Source: JACNKV01 sp964422145 (GTDB lineage Bacteria > Fidelibacterota > Marinisomatia > Marinisomatales > JACNKV01). From it: 64,000 bases of DNA. Shown here in pieces: positions 33,228 through 43,347 of this stretch (the first letter of the stretch is position 1; each line of letters opens with the position of its first letter). Below the pieces are notes generated by a model, which was not told the DNA's origin, searched no databases, and was given only the letters and a program-made list of their open reading frames with translations. Where the stretch lies: the NCBI GenBank assembly GCA_964422145.1, contig CAYQZV010000008.1, positions 38,164-102,163 of the forward strand, written 5' to 3'. Made by a program: the position numbers and the translations under genes.

Positions 33228-34154
33228 CTATTTGACTGATTCCAGATATCGTTCAACATCAATGGCAGATTTACACCCTGATCCGGCTGCGGTAACCGCT
33301 TGCCGATACGTTGAATCCATGACATCCCCACATGCAAAGACACCGTTGATATTTGTAGCTGTGCTTAGTTCTTTTGTTTTGATGTAACCTTTAGAATCTG
33401 TGTCAATCAATCCGTCAAATAATGACGTATTCGGAGTATGTCCGATTGCCATAAAGATGCCGTCACATGATTCGTCTTTGGTATCTCCGGTTTGAGTATC
33501 TTTCAATACAACTCCGGTAACACCTGTCGGTTTTTCACCCTTGATCTCTTCGATCACTGAATTCCAATGAAAATGGATCTTCGGGTGATTCAGAACCCGC
33601 TCCTGCATAATTTTGGACGCTCGCAGTTCATCTCGTCGATGAACGATCCATACCTCTGAAGCAAATTTGGTTAAAAACAATGCCTCTTCCATTGCAGAAT
33701 CGCCGCCGCCAACCATCAACACTTTTTTATCTTTGTAGAAAAATCCGTCACAGGTCGCACAGGCGGATACACCGTATCCTAACAGTTCTTTTTCTGAATC
33801 TAATCCCAGCATTCTTGCAGATGCTCCTGTTGATATAATCACCGCATCGCTTGTATAGAGTTCTTCTCCAACCCACACCTTAAAAGGACGTTCATTAAAA
33901 TCAACTTTTGTAACATGTTTATATTGGGTTTCGGCGCCAAAACGTTGAGCTTGTTTTCGAAATAAATCCATCATCTCAGGACCGTTGATTCCTTCAGGAA
34001 ATCCTGGGAAATTTTCAACATCTGTTGTGATGGTTAATTGTCCGCCGGGTTGGTTCCCTTCAAAAACTAAGGGATTCAAATTAGCTCGGGCTGTATAAAT
34101 CGCAGCCGTTAGTCCGGCTGGCCCTGAGCCAATAATAATTACTTTCCGATTCAT
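33228..34154 (-). CDS. trxB: Thioredoxin reductase
   Basis: A 308-aa flavoenzyme. It has FAD-binding VIIIGSGPAGLTAAIYTARA, the redox disulfide C132-A-T-C135 in ACATCDGFFY, NADPH-binding VLMVGGGDSAMEEA, and the C-terminal GVFACGDVMDSTYRQAVTAA FAD motif. It reduces thioredoxin with NADPH. It follows trxA with a 19-base gap, the same strand, so the thioredoxin system is one operon. Confidence 0.97.
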   Translation of the reverse strand: MNRKVIIIGSGPAGLTAAIYTARANLNPLVFEGNQPGGQLTITTDVENFPGFPEGINGPEMMDLFRKQAQRFGAETQYKHVTKVDFNERPFKVWVGEELYTSDAVIISTGASARMLGLDSEKELLGYGVSACATCDGFFYKDKKVLMVGGGDSAMEEALFLTKFASEVWIVHRRDELRASKIMQERVLNHPKIHFHWNSVIEEIKGEKPTGVTGVVLKDTQTGDTKDESCDGIFMAIGHTPNTSLFDGLIDTDSKGYIKTKELSTATNINGVFACGDVMDSTYRQAVTAAGSGCKSAIDVERYLESVK

Positions 34155-34173
34155 TATTTAAGTATTCTCTCTT

Positions 34174-34500
34174 TTATAAAGTTTCATCCAATAGTTTGGT
34201 GATACTTTCTTTTGGAACGTTCCCCACAATCTGCTGAGCAACGGATCCCTTATTGAATATTAACATACTCGGGATACTTCTAATTCCAAATTTCATAGCG
34301 GTTTGCTGATTCATGTCTACGTTGACTTTACCAATTTTTACTTTTCCTGAATATTCATCAGCAATTTGATCAATTGTTGGTCCAAGTGCTTTACAGGGAC
34401 CGCACCATTCCGCCCAAAAATCTACTAATACGGGTACATCGGATTGAAGTACCTCAGCATCAAAATTTGAATCCGTAAATTCAAACACATTTTCTGTCAT
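34174..34500 (-). CDS. trxA: Thioredoxin
   Basis: A 108-aa thioredoxin with active site W32-C33-G-P-C36 (VDFWAEWCGPCKALGP) and the cis-Pro loop IRSIPSMLIF. Other family blocks, KIGKVNVDMNQQTAMKFGIR and GNVPKESITKLL, are intact. AAAAGGAGAC lies upstream of the ATG. It is the first gene of trxA-trxB; the 217-base gap upstream carries a long palindrome. Confidence 0.97.
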   Translation of the reverse strand: MTENVFEFTDSNFDAEVLQSDVPVLVDFWAEWCGPCKALGPTIDQIADEYSGKVKIGKVNVDMNQQTAMKFGIRSIPSMLIFNKGSVAQQIVGNVPKESITKLLDETL

Positions 34501-34611
34501 ACTGTCTCCTTTTTGTTAAAATAATATTATAATACGAATTTGAATTTATGTGTTTCAATTATAAACCTAAATGGTTAATTCTGATTTTTTCTATTTTTGT
34601 CAAAGATCACC

Positions 34612-34632
34612 AACTGACAACCGTTGTCAGTT
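34612..34632. promoter_or_regulatory. Perfect 10-bp inverted repeat upstream of trxA
   Basis: AACTGACAAC-C-GTTGTCAGTT is a perfect palindrome around one base. It lies 112 bases before the trxA start and about 85 bases after the pilC stop, in a 217-base gap. It has no T-run on either side. On the trxA strand a TTGACA hexamer begins eight to ten bases after it. It could be an operator for trxA or a transcript-end structure of the pilus operon. Confidence 0.45.
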
Positions 34633-34717
34633 ACTAATTAGATGGATTAGGTGACCATTCGTTACACACGTAACCATAAAGATTAATAGAGTAAAGTGTA
34701 TTTAAAAGGTAAGTATT

Positions 34718-35956
34718 TTACTGAAGTGCAGTTCCGAAATGAAAAATCGGTAAGTATGTTACCACAACAATAATTCCGATAACGATTCCGACAAATACAA
34801 TCAAAGCCGGTTCAATAATGGATGTCAACCTGTCAACAATGGCATTAACCTGTTTGGTATAAAATTCAGATGCTTTGATAGAAAGATTGTCAATTTCTCC
34901 GGTTTCTTCACCGGTTGTCAGCAGCTGGATCATAATCGGCGGGAAGATACTAGTCTCTCTTAAGGCAACAGAAATACTTGATCCTTCTTCAATATCTTTG
35001 GCTGCCTGAATAATCGCCAATTCAAAGACTCTATTGTCGACCACTTTTTTAATTAAATTCAACGACTCGATAACGGAAACACCTGCATTTAGCAAAATTC
35101 CGAATGTCTTAGAAAACTTACTTAACACATTTTGGTTGATCAGCGAACCAAATATCGGAGTTCGAAGTAAAAACTTGTCTTTTGCCAAACGTCCGCGGTC
35201 GGTTAATGTGACTAACCATATCGCCATCAGTCCTAAGATTGTAAATCCGATCACGGCTAAAATATTTGCCTGGAACCACTCTCCTAAATCAACCATGAGA
35301 ACGGTATATAACGGCAGATCTGATCCCAACGTATCGTATACGGATGAAAACTGCGGAATGATAAATGTAAACGTACTGATCAACATGACAAATAAAAAGA
35401 CGATGATGAAAACGGGGTAATACATCGCTGAACGAACTTTTCGTTGTGTATCCTCAACCGTCTCAAGGTATAAAGCCAATTCCTCTAAAATCTGAGCTAA
35501 TTTACCACTAACCTCACCGGCTCGAACCAACGAAATGTATAAGTTAGAAAATACACCCGGATGTCTTTCTAACGCATCCGATAAGAGTAAACCGCGTCGA
35601 ATATTTCGTTCAATATCTTCAAGGACTTTCTTAAACTTTTTGTGTTTCTCTTCTTTGGATAAAAAGAAAAATGCCCTTTCGATCGTCAGTCCTGCAGAAA
35701 ACATCGTTGACAACTGCCTTGTAAAAAAGACAAGAACACCTAGCGAAATCCTATTCTTCAGTTTTTCTATCTCAAGACTTAAGCGATCAATGAACGGACC
35801 TAGAAAATCAAAAGATGTATCCCGTTCAGAAAGTTTAACGACGAGATAATTATCCTCATGAAGCAGTTCCATGGCTTGATTATAGTTTTCCGCCTCTAAC
35901 TTTCCTTCTTTTCGGACGCCACCTTCAGTTCGGACAATATATGAAAAATCAGGCAT
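34718..35956 (-). CDS. pilC: Type IV pilus inner-membrane platform protein PilC
   Basis: A 412-aa GspF/PilC protein with two repeated GspF domains: FFTRQLSTMFSAGLTIERAF (about 78-200) and FSKTFGILLNAGVSVIESLN (about 280-402). Each ends in membrane helices (MYYPVFIIVFLFVMLISTFT, ALIVFVGIVIGIIVVVTYLP). It connects the ATPases to the pilin base in the inner membrane. Its ATG overlaps the pilB stop by one base (TAATG), and it is the last gene of the pilus operon. Confidence 0.93.
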   Translation of the reverse strand: MPDFSYIVRTEGGVRKEGKLEAENYNQAMELLHEDNYLVVKLSERDTSFDFLGPFIDRLSLEIEKLKNRISLGVLVFFTRQLSTMFSAGLTIERAFFFLSKEEKHKKFKKVLEDIERNIRRGLLLSDALERHPGVFSNLYISLVRAGEVSGKLAQILEELALYLETVEDTQRKVRSAMYYPVFIIVFLFVMLISTFTFIIPQFSSVYDTLGSDLPLYTVLMVDLGEWFQANILAVIGFTILGLMAIWLVTLTDRGRLAKDKFLLRTPIFGSLINQNVLSKFSKTFGILLNAGVSVIESLNLIKKVVDNRVFELAIIQAAKDIEEGSSISVALRETSIFPPIMIQLLTTGEETGEIDNLSIKASEFYTKQVNAIVDRLTSIIEPALIVFVGIVIGIIVVVTYLPIFHFGTALQ

Positions 35957-37677
35957 TAGAGTTCCTCAACCGTTGACCGAAGTACTTCATAAATTGTTGT
36001 TTCGCCATTTTCAATTTTATCGATACCGGCTTCACGCAATGGGGTCATGCCCAATTCCATGGCCATATTCCGGATCGTATCTTCGTTTGCATTTTCAAAC
36101 ACCAAATTACGGATGGGTTTTTTCATTTCCAGAATTTCATGGATGGCTGTTCGTCCTTTGTAGCCGGTGTAGCGGCACTTACTGCAGCCTTTCCCTTGAT
36201 AAAATGTCATTGTTTCAAGTTTGTCATGCGGAATGCGAATACGATCTAATTCGTAATCATTCGGAGTATGTTCTTCTCGACAGTTCGGACAGATTGTTCT
36301 GACAAGCCGCTGAGCCATAACTAAGTTTAAACTCGATCCCAGCAAGAAAGGTGGAATACCGATATCCAGCAAACGTGTGATGGTCGACGGTGCATCGTTG
36401 GCGTGAACCGTACTGAAGACTAAGTGACCCGTGAGTGAGAACTTCACCGCGATATCCGCTGTTTCACTGTCTCGAATCTCACCGATCAACAGCACATCAG
36501 GATCCTGACGAAGAATGGATCTCAGCGATGAAGCAAACGTCAATCCGATCTCATCATGCATTTGAACCTGATTAATTCCGGGAATTTGATACTCAACCGG
36601 GTCTTCAACGGTTGTAATGTTGATACCTTCAGTTTGGATTTCCTGCAAAGATGCATATAGCGTAGTTGATTTACCACTACCTGTCGGCCCGGATATCAGT
36701 ACCATACCGTAAGGTTGGTTGATCCATTTTTTAAAGACTTTTAGTTTATATTCAGGGAACCCCAATGTTGTCAGTGTTAGTGTCTTTTCACCGCTTCCAA
36801 GTAAACGTAATACAACTTTCTCACCATGAATCGTCGGAAGGATCGACACACGAACGTCGATTTCTCGATCTTCTGTTCTGATCTTCATTCTTCCATCTTG
36901 TGGTAAACGATGTTCAGCAATATTCAATTTGGATAGAATTTTAATCCTTGTAACGATTCCGTTTAACGAAGAAATCGGCGGTGACATGATTTTTGCCAAA
37001 ACACCGTCAATCCTAATCCTGACCTCAACTTCTTTTTTACCCGGCTCGATATGAATATCCGTTGAATCTTCCTGGATAGCTTCCATGATAAACAAGTTCA
37101 CCAATTTGACAAACGGGGCATCTTCTGCAGATACTTCTTCCGTCGCTAAATCGAGTTCATCTCCGTCTTCTTCATCTCCGCGGATAATACTGATTTTTGA
37201 AATTGCACTTTCAACTTCACCAGATTGTTTGATCTTACCGTAGATTCGATCAATGACATGGTCGATGGCGGTACGACCGGCAACCAAAACTTCAGGTGTT
37301 AATTTGGTTAACTTCCGGATAGCATCCAATACAACAAGGTCTTCCGGGTCTTCCATGGCGACAAGGATTGTATCCTCAGTCTTGTTAAGTGCAATGACTT
37401 TATTTTCAACCGCAAAGTCTTCAGGAATTAACACCACAATATCTTCGGGAGCTTGCGTAAGATCCTCTTCCAGAATGTGTTTGTACCCAAGTTGCATCGA
37501 ATAGGCTTTCACCAGTTCATCCTCATTGATGGATCCTTGTTTAATCAAGATGTGTCCAAGTTTCTCTTTCGTGGATTTTTGTTCACTGAGAGCCTGTTCT
37601 AATTGACTTTCATCAATCACCCCTTCATAAACCAGAATGTCACCTATTTTTTCAAACTGAGGATTATAATGCTTCAT
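35956..37677 (-). CDS. pilB: Type IV pilus extension ATPase PilB
   Basis: A 573-aa GspE/PilB ATPase. Domains: two MshEN-type N-terminal parts (residues 1-150, QLEQALSEQKSTKEKLGHIL and similar), then the secretion ATPase core with GPTGSGKST Walker A, an Asp box (EDPVEY), LLIGEIRDSETADIA Walker B and a His box (LVFSTVHANDAPS). A zinc tetracysteine module, CPNC...CSKC, is present as in PilB/GspE and absent from PilT. It powers pilus assembly. It is one base overlapped with pilC and 23 bases after the Ig-like lipoprotein gene. Confidence 0.95.
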   Translation of the reverse strand: MKHYNPQFEKIGDILVYEGVIDESQLEQALSEQKSTKEKLGHILIKQGSINEDELVKAYSMQLGYKHILEEDLTQAPEDIVVLIPEDFAVENKVIALNKTEDTILVAMEDPEDLVVLDAIRKLTKLTPEVLVAGRTAIDHVIDRIYGKIKQSGEVESAISKISIIRGDEEDGDELDLATEEVSAEDAPFVKLVNLFIMEAIQEDSTDIHIEPGKKEVEVRIRIDGVLAKIMSPPISSLNGIVTRIKILSKLNIAEHRLPQDGRMKIRTEDREIDVRVSILPTIHGEKVVLRLLGSGEKTLTLTTLGFPEYKLKVFKKWINQPYGMVLISGPTGSGKSTTLYASLQEIQTEGINITTVEDPVEYQIPGINQVQMHDEIGLTFASSLRSILRQDPDVLLIGEIRDSETADIAVKFSLTGHLVFSTVHANDAPSTITRLLDIGIPPFLLGSSLNLVMAQRLVRTICPNCREEHTPNDYELDRIRIPHDKLETMTFYQGKGCSKCRYTGYKGRTAIHEILEMKKPIRNLVFENANEDTIRNMAMELGMTPLREAGIDKIENGETTIYEVLRSTVEEL

Positions 37678-37700
37678 GATGAATTCCTTCTGCTAGTCTA

Positions 37701-40700
37701 TTATTCAATTGTGGAATTAGTGAGCGTAATATCTACCGGATCACTACTTGTTTGGATAGGATCTAACAATTGAACAATTATTGTTGAAATAAAGTCAGCA
37801 TAGGTTGTTGGGTCCACTGTTTGCACGGGACAAACCGATTCATGATATTGAATTGTCCAAGTTACCTGCCCATCGGCATTGGATAATCCAATCGATATAT
37901 CTCCGTCTACTCCCCCATCAGGATCAGCGACAGTGAGTATTTCGGCTTGAGGTGCAACTATCTGTAAGCGGCCATTGTCAATTGGATAGTTATAATAATC
38001 AGATATTGATGCAGTGATCGTAATTTCCGGAGTATATTCACCATTAATGAAATCCCAGAATGATAAATCAGATGAAACTGTAATTAATCCGGGTTGAAAC
38101 GGCATCATTGTTGCATCCCCATTATGATTATCACGGCTGTCAACAATCAAATAATCTCCATCTCCATTAAATGTTTGAGCAAAAATTACAATGCGTGTGA
38201 ACATTTTAGAAGAACTGTAGGTTAAATTGGCCCAAGCTACACCTGGATATGATTCCTGATCTGGTCCGGGCATTCCTGTTTTAGCCTCTCCGGTTATTGT
38301 GGCAGGAAGAGGAGCTAATATCCAATAATCAGGATTAGGCGGTGGGTTCATAAATCCGGGAGTTTGCTGTATACATTCATACGTAGCTGTGTCCGTTTCT
38401 GTTTGTCCCCACCAGACTTTATCTCCGGGATTATATATTACAAAATCAGTCGAGCTTGTATCAATTGGCGGTGCATCTTCTAATAATCTAAAATAGACGT
38501 TTGTTGAATCAGCAACCGGATTTGAATATACATCTGATAAATTAACAGAAACAGGGACACCATATAATCCTCCTCCAATCGGAGTGATTTCTACGTAGCT
38601 AAAATTGATTTCACCAAAAGCTGGCGGTCCGGTCACAATAGTAACCGGTACAGTTTCAGCCATAGATATATAGCTACCGTCCAATTCTGATAACGTTGCC
38701 CTCATCCGTACTGAACCGGGATGAGTACCGGCATTCAACGTCACGGTTGCTACCCCATTTGAAGATTGTTCTTCAATAGACGTTACGCCACTAAGTCCAT
38801 TTAAGTGAACACCTGCTGGACTCGGCTGTGTAATTTCAAATTCAACCAAATACGGTTCAGAAACTAAATTACCGTTTCCATCCATAATTTCAGCACGGAT
38901 CAACGTCGATTCAACACCGCCGCCGCCTTGGACCATGATCTCATTTGGAATTGGTTGAACAATTTCAATATACGATGCATCCGTTGAATTCATGACGACG
39001 TGCGTTGTATCAGACAATCCTTCTGACGTACCAATAATGGACGCTAAACCGGCTGAATTACCCATATTGAATTCAGCATAAGCATACCCTTCGTTATCAA
39101 AAAATGAGTACGGAGTGATTGATCCGACATCTTCCCATTCACCCTCTTCATTGATTTGTACAGCTTGAAATTCGATGACCGTATTAGGATCAGGCGCCAT
39201 CCCGAGGGAATCTACCATAAATGCGGTGATCGTTGTCGTTGTAGCTCCGGTGCTTACATCGGGTAATTCCATAGGATTTGCAGTTAATGTGAGAGAAGGT
39301 TCGCATTCAGGGCATACCGGAGTATTGTCAACTAATGTCAACGTTAAGGTTTCTTCAGATATATCTTCTCTTCCAGGGATTGAAACCGTAAAGAAGATTG
39401 TTGTATCCGTTGTACCGGGGACCGTGCTAAACACACTCCGTGCAATTCCTGTTGAATCTGACTCAATTTGAGAAACAGTCAATTGACCAAGGTTAGGATC
39501 ATTTAGTTCAAAAGCAAATGGAATTCCAGCCATGGAAGCTCCATTGATATCTAATGCAGTTGCATAAAGTGTATCTGCATAAGAGCTGTCAGTATTCATC
39601 ATTGAAATAGATGTTGCACTTAACCAAGCATTCATAGAGTTGACGTCTTCTACAGTATATCCGGACGCACTGTTGTTATAAATTATTATTTGATCTTCGT
39701 ATAAAACATGACTACTGTTGTTTGGATCCAGTATGTAGGCTCTCAGAACATCTGAACCGACGCCTTCAATATTTGTGTAAATAACAGATGTGGTTCCGTT
39801 TTGATGCATCCCTCCTGTCGTATCCGCTTCTGCTTCACATGTTGTGTAAGATAATGCGGTATTGATTTCACCAAAAGAATCTCTGGTTTGCTGAAGTTCA
39901 AAATAAACCGGAACGTTGCAAATACCGACTCCATATTGATTTTTAGCAATCACATGTAATTCAGATTCTTCCTCTAAAATATGTTCGTAAGAAGCACTGT
40001 TTGGATAAAAATGGAACTCCGAAACATTATATTCAGGTGTAAATAAATTGTCAGATAAGCGTATCACGACTCCGAGTGTATCCGTGAATTCATCAAGATT
40101 CAATACGGAAATTTCAAAATTAACTTGGATATCGTTTTCACCCTCGGGTAAGGATGATGGATCAAGCTGGAAAATGGATTGTGCTTTTCCACTTGTGGAA
40201 TCGGTATAAACCAACGTGTGTGTCAGATAGCCATATGATGTATCTAACAAGTTAAACCGAATGGGGATATTTGCTACAGGACCGCCAGATTCATTTGTGA
40301 CCTGTGCATATAATGTATCTGATACAGCGACATTAATATTGTCAATCAATAACTCTCCTGTGTTCATCCATGTACTCATTGACGAAATATCTTCCAATGT
40401 GTATTCTGCAGTACTATTACTATTGATTGTTATTTCGTCTTCGAACAAAACAATACTGCTGTTTTGAGGATCAAGAATATAGGCTCGAAGCACATCCGTA
40501 CCTGTCCCTTCTATATTCGTATAAATAACCGATGTCGTTCCATTCAGCGTAGTTCCACTCGATGTGTCTGATTCACAACTGGTATAAGATAATGCTGTAT
40601 TAATTACTCCACTTGAATTACCGTCTTGTTGTAATTCAAAATACACCGGAACATTACAGATTCCAACACCATATTGATTCTTTGTAATAACCGATAATTC

Positions 40701-41876
40701 GGATGCTTCACCTATTACATGATCAAATGTCTCAATATTTGGATATAAATGAAACTCCGTAACATTGTATTCCGGAGTGAATAAATTTTCTGATAAATGG
40801 ATAACAACACTTAGTGTATCTTTAAACTCATCAAGATTCAATACGGAAATTTCAAAATTAACTTGGATATCGTTTTCACCCTCGGGTAAGGATGATGGAT
40901 CAAGCTGGAAAATGGATTGTGCTTTTCCACTTGTGGAATCGGTATAAGCCAATGTTTGCGATAGAAATCCATATGAAGTGTCAATTAGCTTGAATAAAAT
41001 AGGAATATTAGCTACAGGACCTCCGGACTCATTCGTCACCTGTGCATGTAATGTATCTGATACAGCAACATTGATATTATCAATTAATAATTCACCGGTG
41101 TTCATCCACGTACTCATTGAAGACACATCTGATAACTCTGTTACTTGTTCTGAACTGACCATAAATAATGTATCAACAACCGATAAAGTATCAATTAATC
41201 CTTTGATGACTGCATACCCGGTTTGTTCGTCACTGACAAGATATGTCGTCAATGCTGAACCGTATTGATTGGTGGTTCCTGTCCCAGCAGTCAGTGAACC
41301 TTTATCAGGTGATAAATTCTGGAAACGAACATCTGCGCCACTTAGCAGTACACCATTCGTATCATTCACGGATGCAGTTACCTGTATATTTTGAATTTCA
41401 CCGCTGTAATTTAACGGGAATACGAGCGGGTTCGGACTCAAAGACAAATTCAATGTGCCTACATTTCCAGAAAGTGGATAGACTATCAGTGAATCTGTAA
41501 CAGAAAGTTCATCAAATTGTGCAGTTATTCGATGTAATCCGTCAATATCATTGTCATAAAAATAGGTGATGGTTTTGCCTTGGGAATTTGTAGAATATAC
41601 CGTCGGATAAATATATCCGGTTTCATCTGAATCGTCGGCGGTTGTAGATATAACAACTGATTGTCCGGCGACGGGTTCATTTGTATCTTTGTCTGTTAGG
41701 CGTGCTACGACCATAACAGAATCACTAAAATTTGAATAGCTATATTCTTCAGCCAAATTAATCGTAATAGCGTAATCCGTTTTTGAAACCGTCGGCTCCC
41801 TTTGGTCACAGGATAGTGAAAGAATCAATAACGCTAAGGAAAATATTCCCAAGTAAATTAGTCTTGATTTAATCAT
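37701..41876 (-). CDS. Large Ig-like (invasin/Big-type) lipoprotein inside the pilus operon
   Basis: A 1391-aa lipoprotein. Signal MIKSRLIYLGIFSLALLILS with lipobox Cys23 is followed by an array of Big_1/invasin-like Ig domains (VVARLTDKDTNEPVAGQSVV, VTASVNDTNGVLLSGADVRF, EFQAVQINEEG and others). Two 246-residue modules are nearly identical (SSMSTWMNTGELLIDNINVA through GVGICNVPVYFELQQ). A third, partial module follows. The gene starts by ATGA overlap with pilQ and ends 23 bases before pilB. Operon position suggests an outer-membrane factor acting with the secretin or an adhesin; this is inferred. Confidence 0.7.
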   Translation of the reverse strand: MIKSRLIYLGIFSLALLILSLSCDQREPTVSKTDYAITINLAEEYSYSNFSDSVMVVARLTDKDTNEPVAGQSVVISTTADDSDETGYIYPTVYSTNSQGKTITYFYDNDIDGLHRITAQFDELSVTDSLIVYPLSGNVGTLNLSLSPNPLVFPLNYSGEIQNIQVTASVNDTNGVLLSGADVRFQNLSPDKGSLTAGTGTTNQYGSALTTYLVSDEQTGYAVIKGLIDTLSVVDTLFMVSSEQVTELSDVSSMSTWMNTGELLIDNINVAVSDTLHAQVTNESGGPVANIPILFKLIDTSYGFLSQTLAYTDSTSGKAQSIFQLDPSSLPEGENDIQVNFEISVLNLDEFKDTLSVVIHLSENLFTPEYNVTEFHLYPNIETFDHVIGEASELSVITKNQYGVGICNVPVYFELQQDGNSSGVINTALSYTSCESDTSSGTTLNGTTSVIYTNIEGTGTDVLRAYILDPQNSSIVLFEDEITINSNSTAEYTLEDISSMSTWMNTGELLIDNINVAVSDTLYAQVTNESGGPVANIPIRFNLLDTSYGYLTHTLVYTDSTSGKAQSIFQLDPSSLPEGENDIQVNFEISVLNLDEFTDTLGVVIRLSDNLFTPEYNVSEFHFYPNSASYEHILEEESELHVIAKNQYGVGICNVPVYFELQQTRDSFGEINTALSYTTCEAEADTTGGMHQNGTTSVIYTNIEGVGSDVLRAYILDPNNSSHVLYEDQIIIYNNSASGYTVEDVNSMNAWLSATSISMMNTDSSYADTLYATALDINGASMAGIPFAFELNDPNLGQLTVSQIESDSTGIARSVFSTVPGTTDTTIFFTVSIPGREDISEETLTLTLVDNTPVCPECEPSLTLTANPMELPDVSTGATTTTITAFMVDSLGMAPDPNTVIEFQAVQINEEGEWEDVGSITPYSFFDNEGYAYAEFNMGNSAGLASIIGTSEGLSDTTHVVMNSTDASYIEIVQPIPNEIMVQGGGGVESTLIRAEIMDGNGNLVSEPYLVEFEITQPSPAGVHLNGLSGVTSIEEQSSNGVATVTLNAGTHPGSVRMRATLSELDGSYISMAETVPVTIVTGPPAFGEINFSYVEITPIGGGLYGVPVSVNLSDVYSNPVADSTNVYFRLLEDAPPIDTSSTDFVIYNPGDKVWWGQTETDTATYECIQQTPGFMNPPPNPDYWILAPLPATITGEAKTGMPGPDQESYPGVAWANLTYSSSKMFTRIVIFAQTFNGDGDYLIVDSRDNHNGDATMMPFQPGLITVSSDLSFWDFINGEYTPEITITASISDYYNYPIDNGRLQIVAPQAEILTVADPDGGVDGDISIGLSNADGQVTWTIQYHESVCPVQTVDPTTYADFISTIIVQLLDPIQTSSDPVDITLTNSTIE
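40090..40209 (-). repeat. 120-bp exact repeat, copy 1, in the Ig-like lipoprotein gene
   Basis: This segment is identical to 40828-40947, offset by 738 bp (246 codons), and encodes part of each of the two near-identical modules. Flanking sequence is also similar but with substitutions, indicating recent duplication or gene conversion. Confidence 0.85.
40828..40947 (-). repeat. 120-bp exact repeat, copy 2, in the Ig-like lipoprotein gene
   Basis: The partner of 40090-40209. In-frame recombination between the copies would remove or add exactly one 246-residue module. Confidence 0.85.
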
Positions 41877-43327
41877 TTTGATTCCTCCTCTTTTTTCTTT
41901 TTACCCAAGCCGGATTCGATCGCTTCTTCTGTCTGTTCATGCAGAAAGCTCTTTTCAATTCCGGAGTAATTATCACGGATAATTTTTGGTGTCACTTGAA
42001 TAATCAAATCCGTTTTATTTTGCTGCTCAACCGTATGCGTGAAAAACCGTTTTCCGATAAATGGAATTCTCCATAAAAGCGGAAACTTATGCTCAACATA
42101 TTTTAAGTCCGCACCTAATAATCCTGCAATAATGATAGATTCGCTGTCTTTCACACGGACAGTCGTTTCTGAAACCCGTTTTTTGATCCATGGAATATTA
42201 CGATCCGGACCAATGAAATCATAAATAGAGCTGACTTCAGGAACGATCTTAGTGGTGATATAACCGTCAGTATTCACGGTTGGAAGAATATGCAGTTTAA
42301 TACCAACTTCTTCACGCTGAACCTGAACCTGACCGCCAACACCGCCGCTTGAAAGAATGTACGGTACAACATCCACCATAGAAATGGTAGCGTTATGACC
42401 ATTAAGAGTTACGACTTGTGAGTTCGCTAACACATCTGCTTTATTGTTTTTTAACAGAAAATCAAGTGTCACATCAAAAGCGGTCATCTGACGGCTAAAA
42501 CCAAATTCATTTTCCGGGTTAATCCGTTGATAATACATTGAATTCGGTATTTGTCCTTCAGGTAAAGGTTGGAATGATTCGATCACATTTCCATCTGGAT
42601 CAACTGCATATGTCATTCCCGGAATTAGCGAACCCGACATAACATTCTCAGCTAAACCAACCGGGTTAGCATTTTCTGCAACAATCGTACTGATCTGTGC
42701 TAATCGTGCCCAATCAATGCCAAGTTTTTCTTCTTCAGCTACGGATACTTCAATCAATCGTGCCTGAAGCATGATCTGTAATGCAGGAACATCTACTTTT
42801 TCAACAATCTCTGTGATTTCGGCAATCTTTTTTGGACTGGCAGTTATCAACAATTTATTCCCTGTTTGATCTATTGTTACCTGCTCGGTAATGTTCACCA
42901 ATAATTCGGCTACATCTTCAGAATTAGCGTATTTCAGATCAATCACGTGAGGTGCCACGCCGACATCTTCACGAAGCTTAGTCTGTTTAGCAACTAAGAT
43001 TGAATTCCCGACGATCTCATAGCTTAACCCGGCAGCACGAACCACTAAGTTAATTGCCTGGTCAATCGGAACATCTTCAAGGTGAATGGACAATTTTTCA
43101 TCCTTGTTAACATTCGGACCAGTAACAATATTATAACCGCTTTCCTTTGCAAGCATAGCTAACAGATTTGGCAGATGAGTATCCACTGCATGGATAGTCA
43201 CTAAATTATCTTCGGTGATTTCATTTTCATCTACGGCATAGAGACCGCTGAATAGGAATAGAAAAATGATGATTCCGCTCACGAGTTTACGCATTGAATG
43301 AACTCCGTCTATTTTTTGTTTAAACAT
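41873..43327 (-). CDS. pilQ: Type IV pilus secretin PilQ
   Basis: A 484-aa secretin. It has a signal segment (MRKLVSGIIIFLFLFSGLYA), an STN/N0-like domain (VTIHAVDTHLPNLLAMLAKE, residues about 40-115), an N1 domain (VIDLKYANSEDVAELLVNIT) and the secretin beta-domain with VPYILSSGGVGG, SETTVRVKDSESIIIAGLLG and FPLLWRIPFIGKRFFTH. It forms the outer-membrane pore for the pilus and is short for the family (no AMIN domains). Two starts are possible: ATG 43327 with AGGA, and ATG 43294 with GGAG directly before the signal. I give the longer one. Confidence 0.93.
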   Translation of the reverse strand: MFKQKIDGVHSMRKLVSGIIIFLFLFSGLYAVDENEITEDNLVTIHAVDTHLPNLLAMLAKESGYNIVTGPNVNKDEKLSIHLEDVPIDQAINLVVRAAGLSYEIVGNSILVAKQTKLREDVGVAPHVIDLKYANSEDVAELLVNITEQVTIDQTGNKLLITASPKKIAEITEIVEKVDVPALQIMLQARLIEVSVAEEEKLGIDWARLAQISTIVAENANPVGLAENVMSGSLIPGMTYAVDPDGNVIESFQPLPEGQIPNSMYYQRINPENEFGFSRQMTAFDVTLDFLLKNNKADVLANSQVVTLNGHNATISMVDVVPYILSSGGVGGQVQVQREEVGIKLHILPTVNTDGYITTKIVPEVSSIYDFIGPDRNIPWIKKRVSETTVRVKDSESIIIAGLLGADLKYVEHKFPLLWRIPFIGKRFFTHTVEQQNKTDLIIQVTPKIIRDNYSGIEKSFLHEQTEEAIESGLGKKKKEEESK

Positions 43328-43347
43328 ATTTTTTCCTGTAAGTAAAA

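Noticed and set aside
34561..34600. A sigma-70-like promoter for trxA
   Set aside because: TTGACA and TATAAT-like hexamers exist but not at a fitting distance, so I do not place a promoter.
39743..41268. Frames antisense to or out of frame with the Ig-like lipoprotein gene
   Set aside because: They mirror the repeated modules of the lipoprotein gene and carry no independent protein signature.
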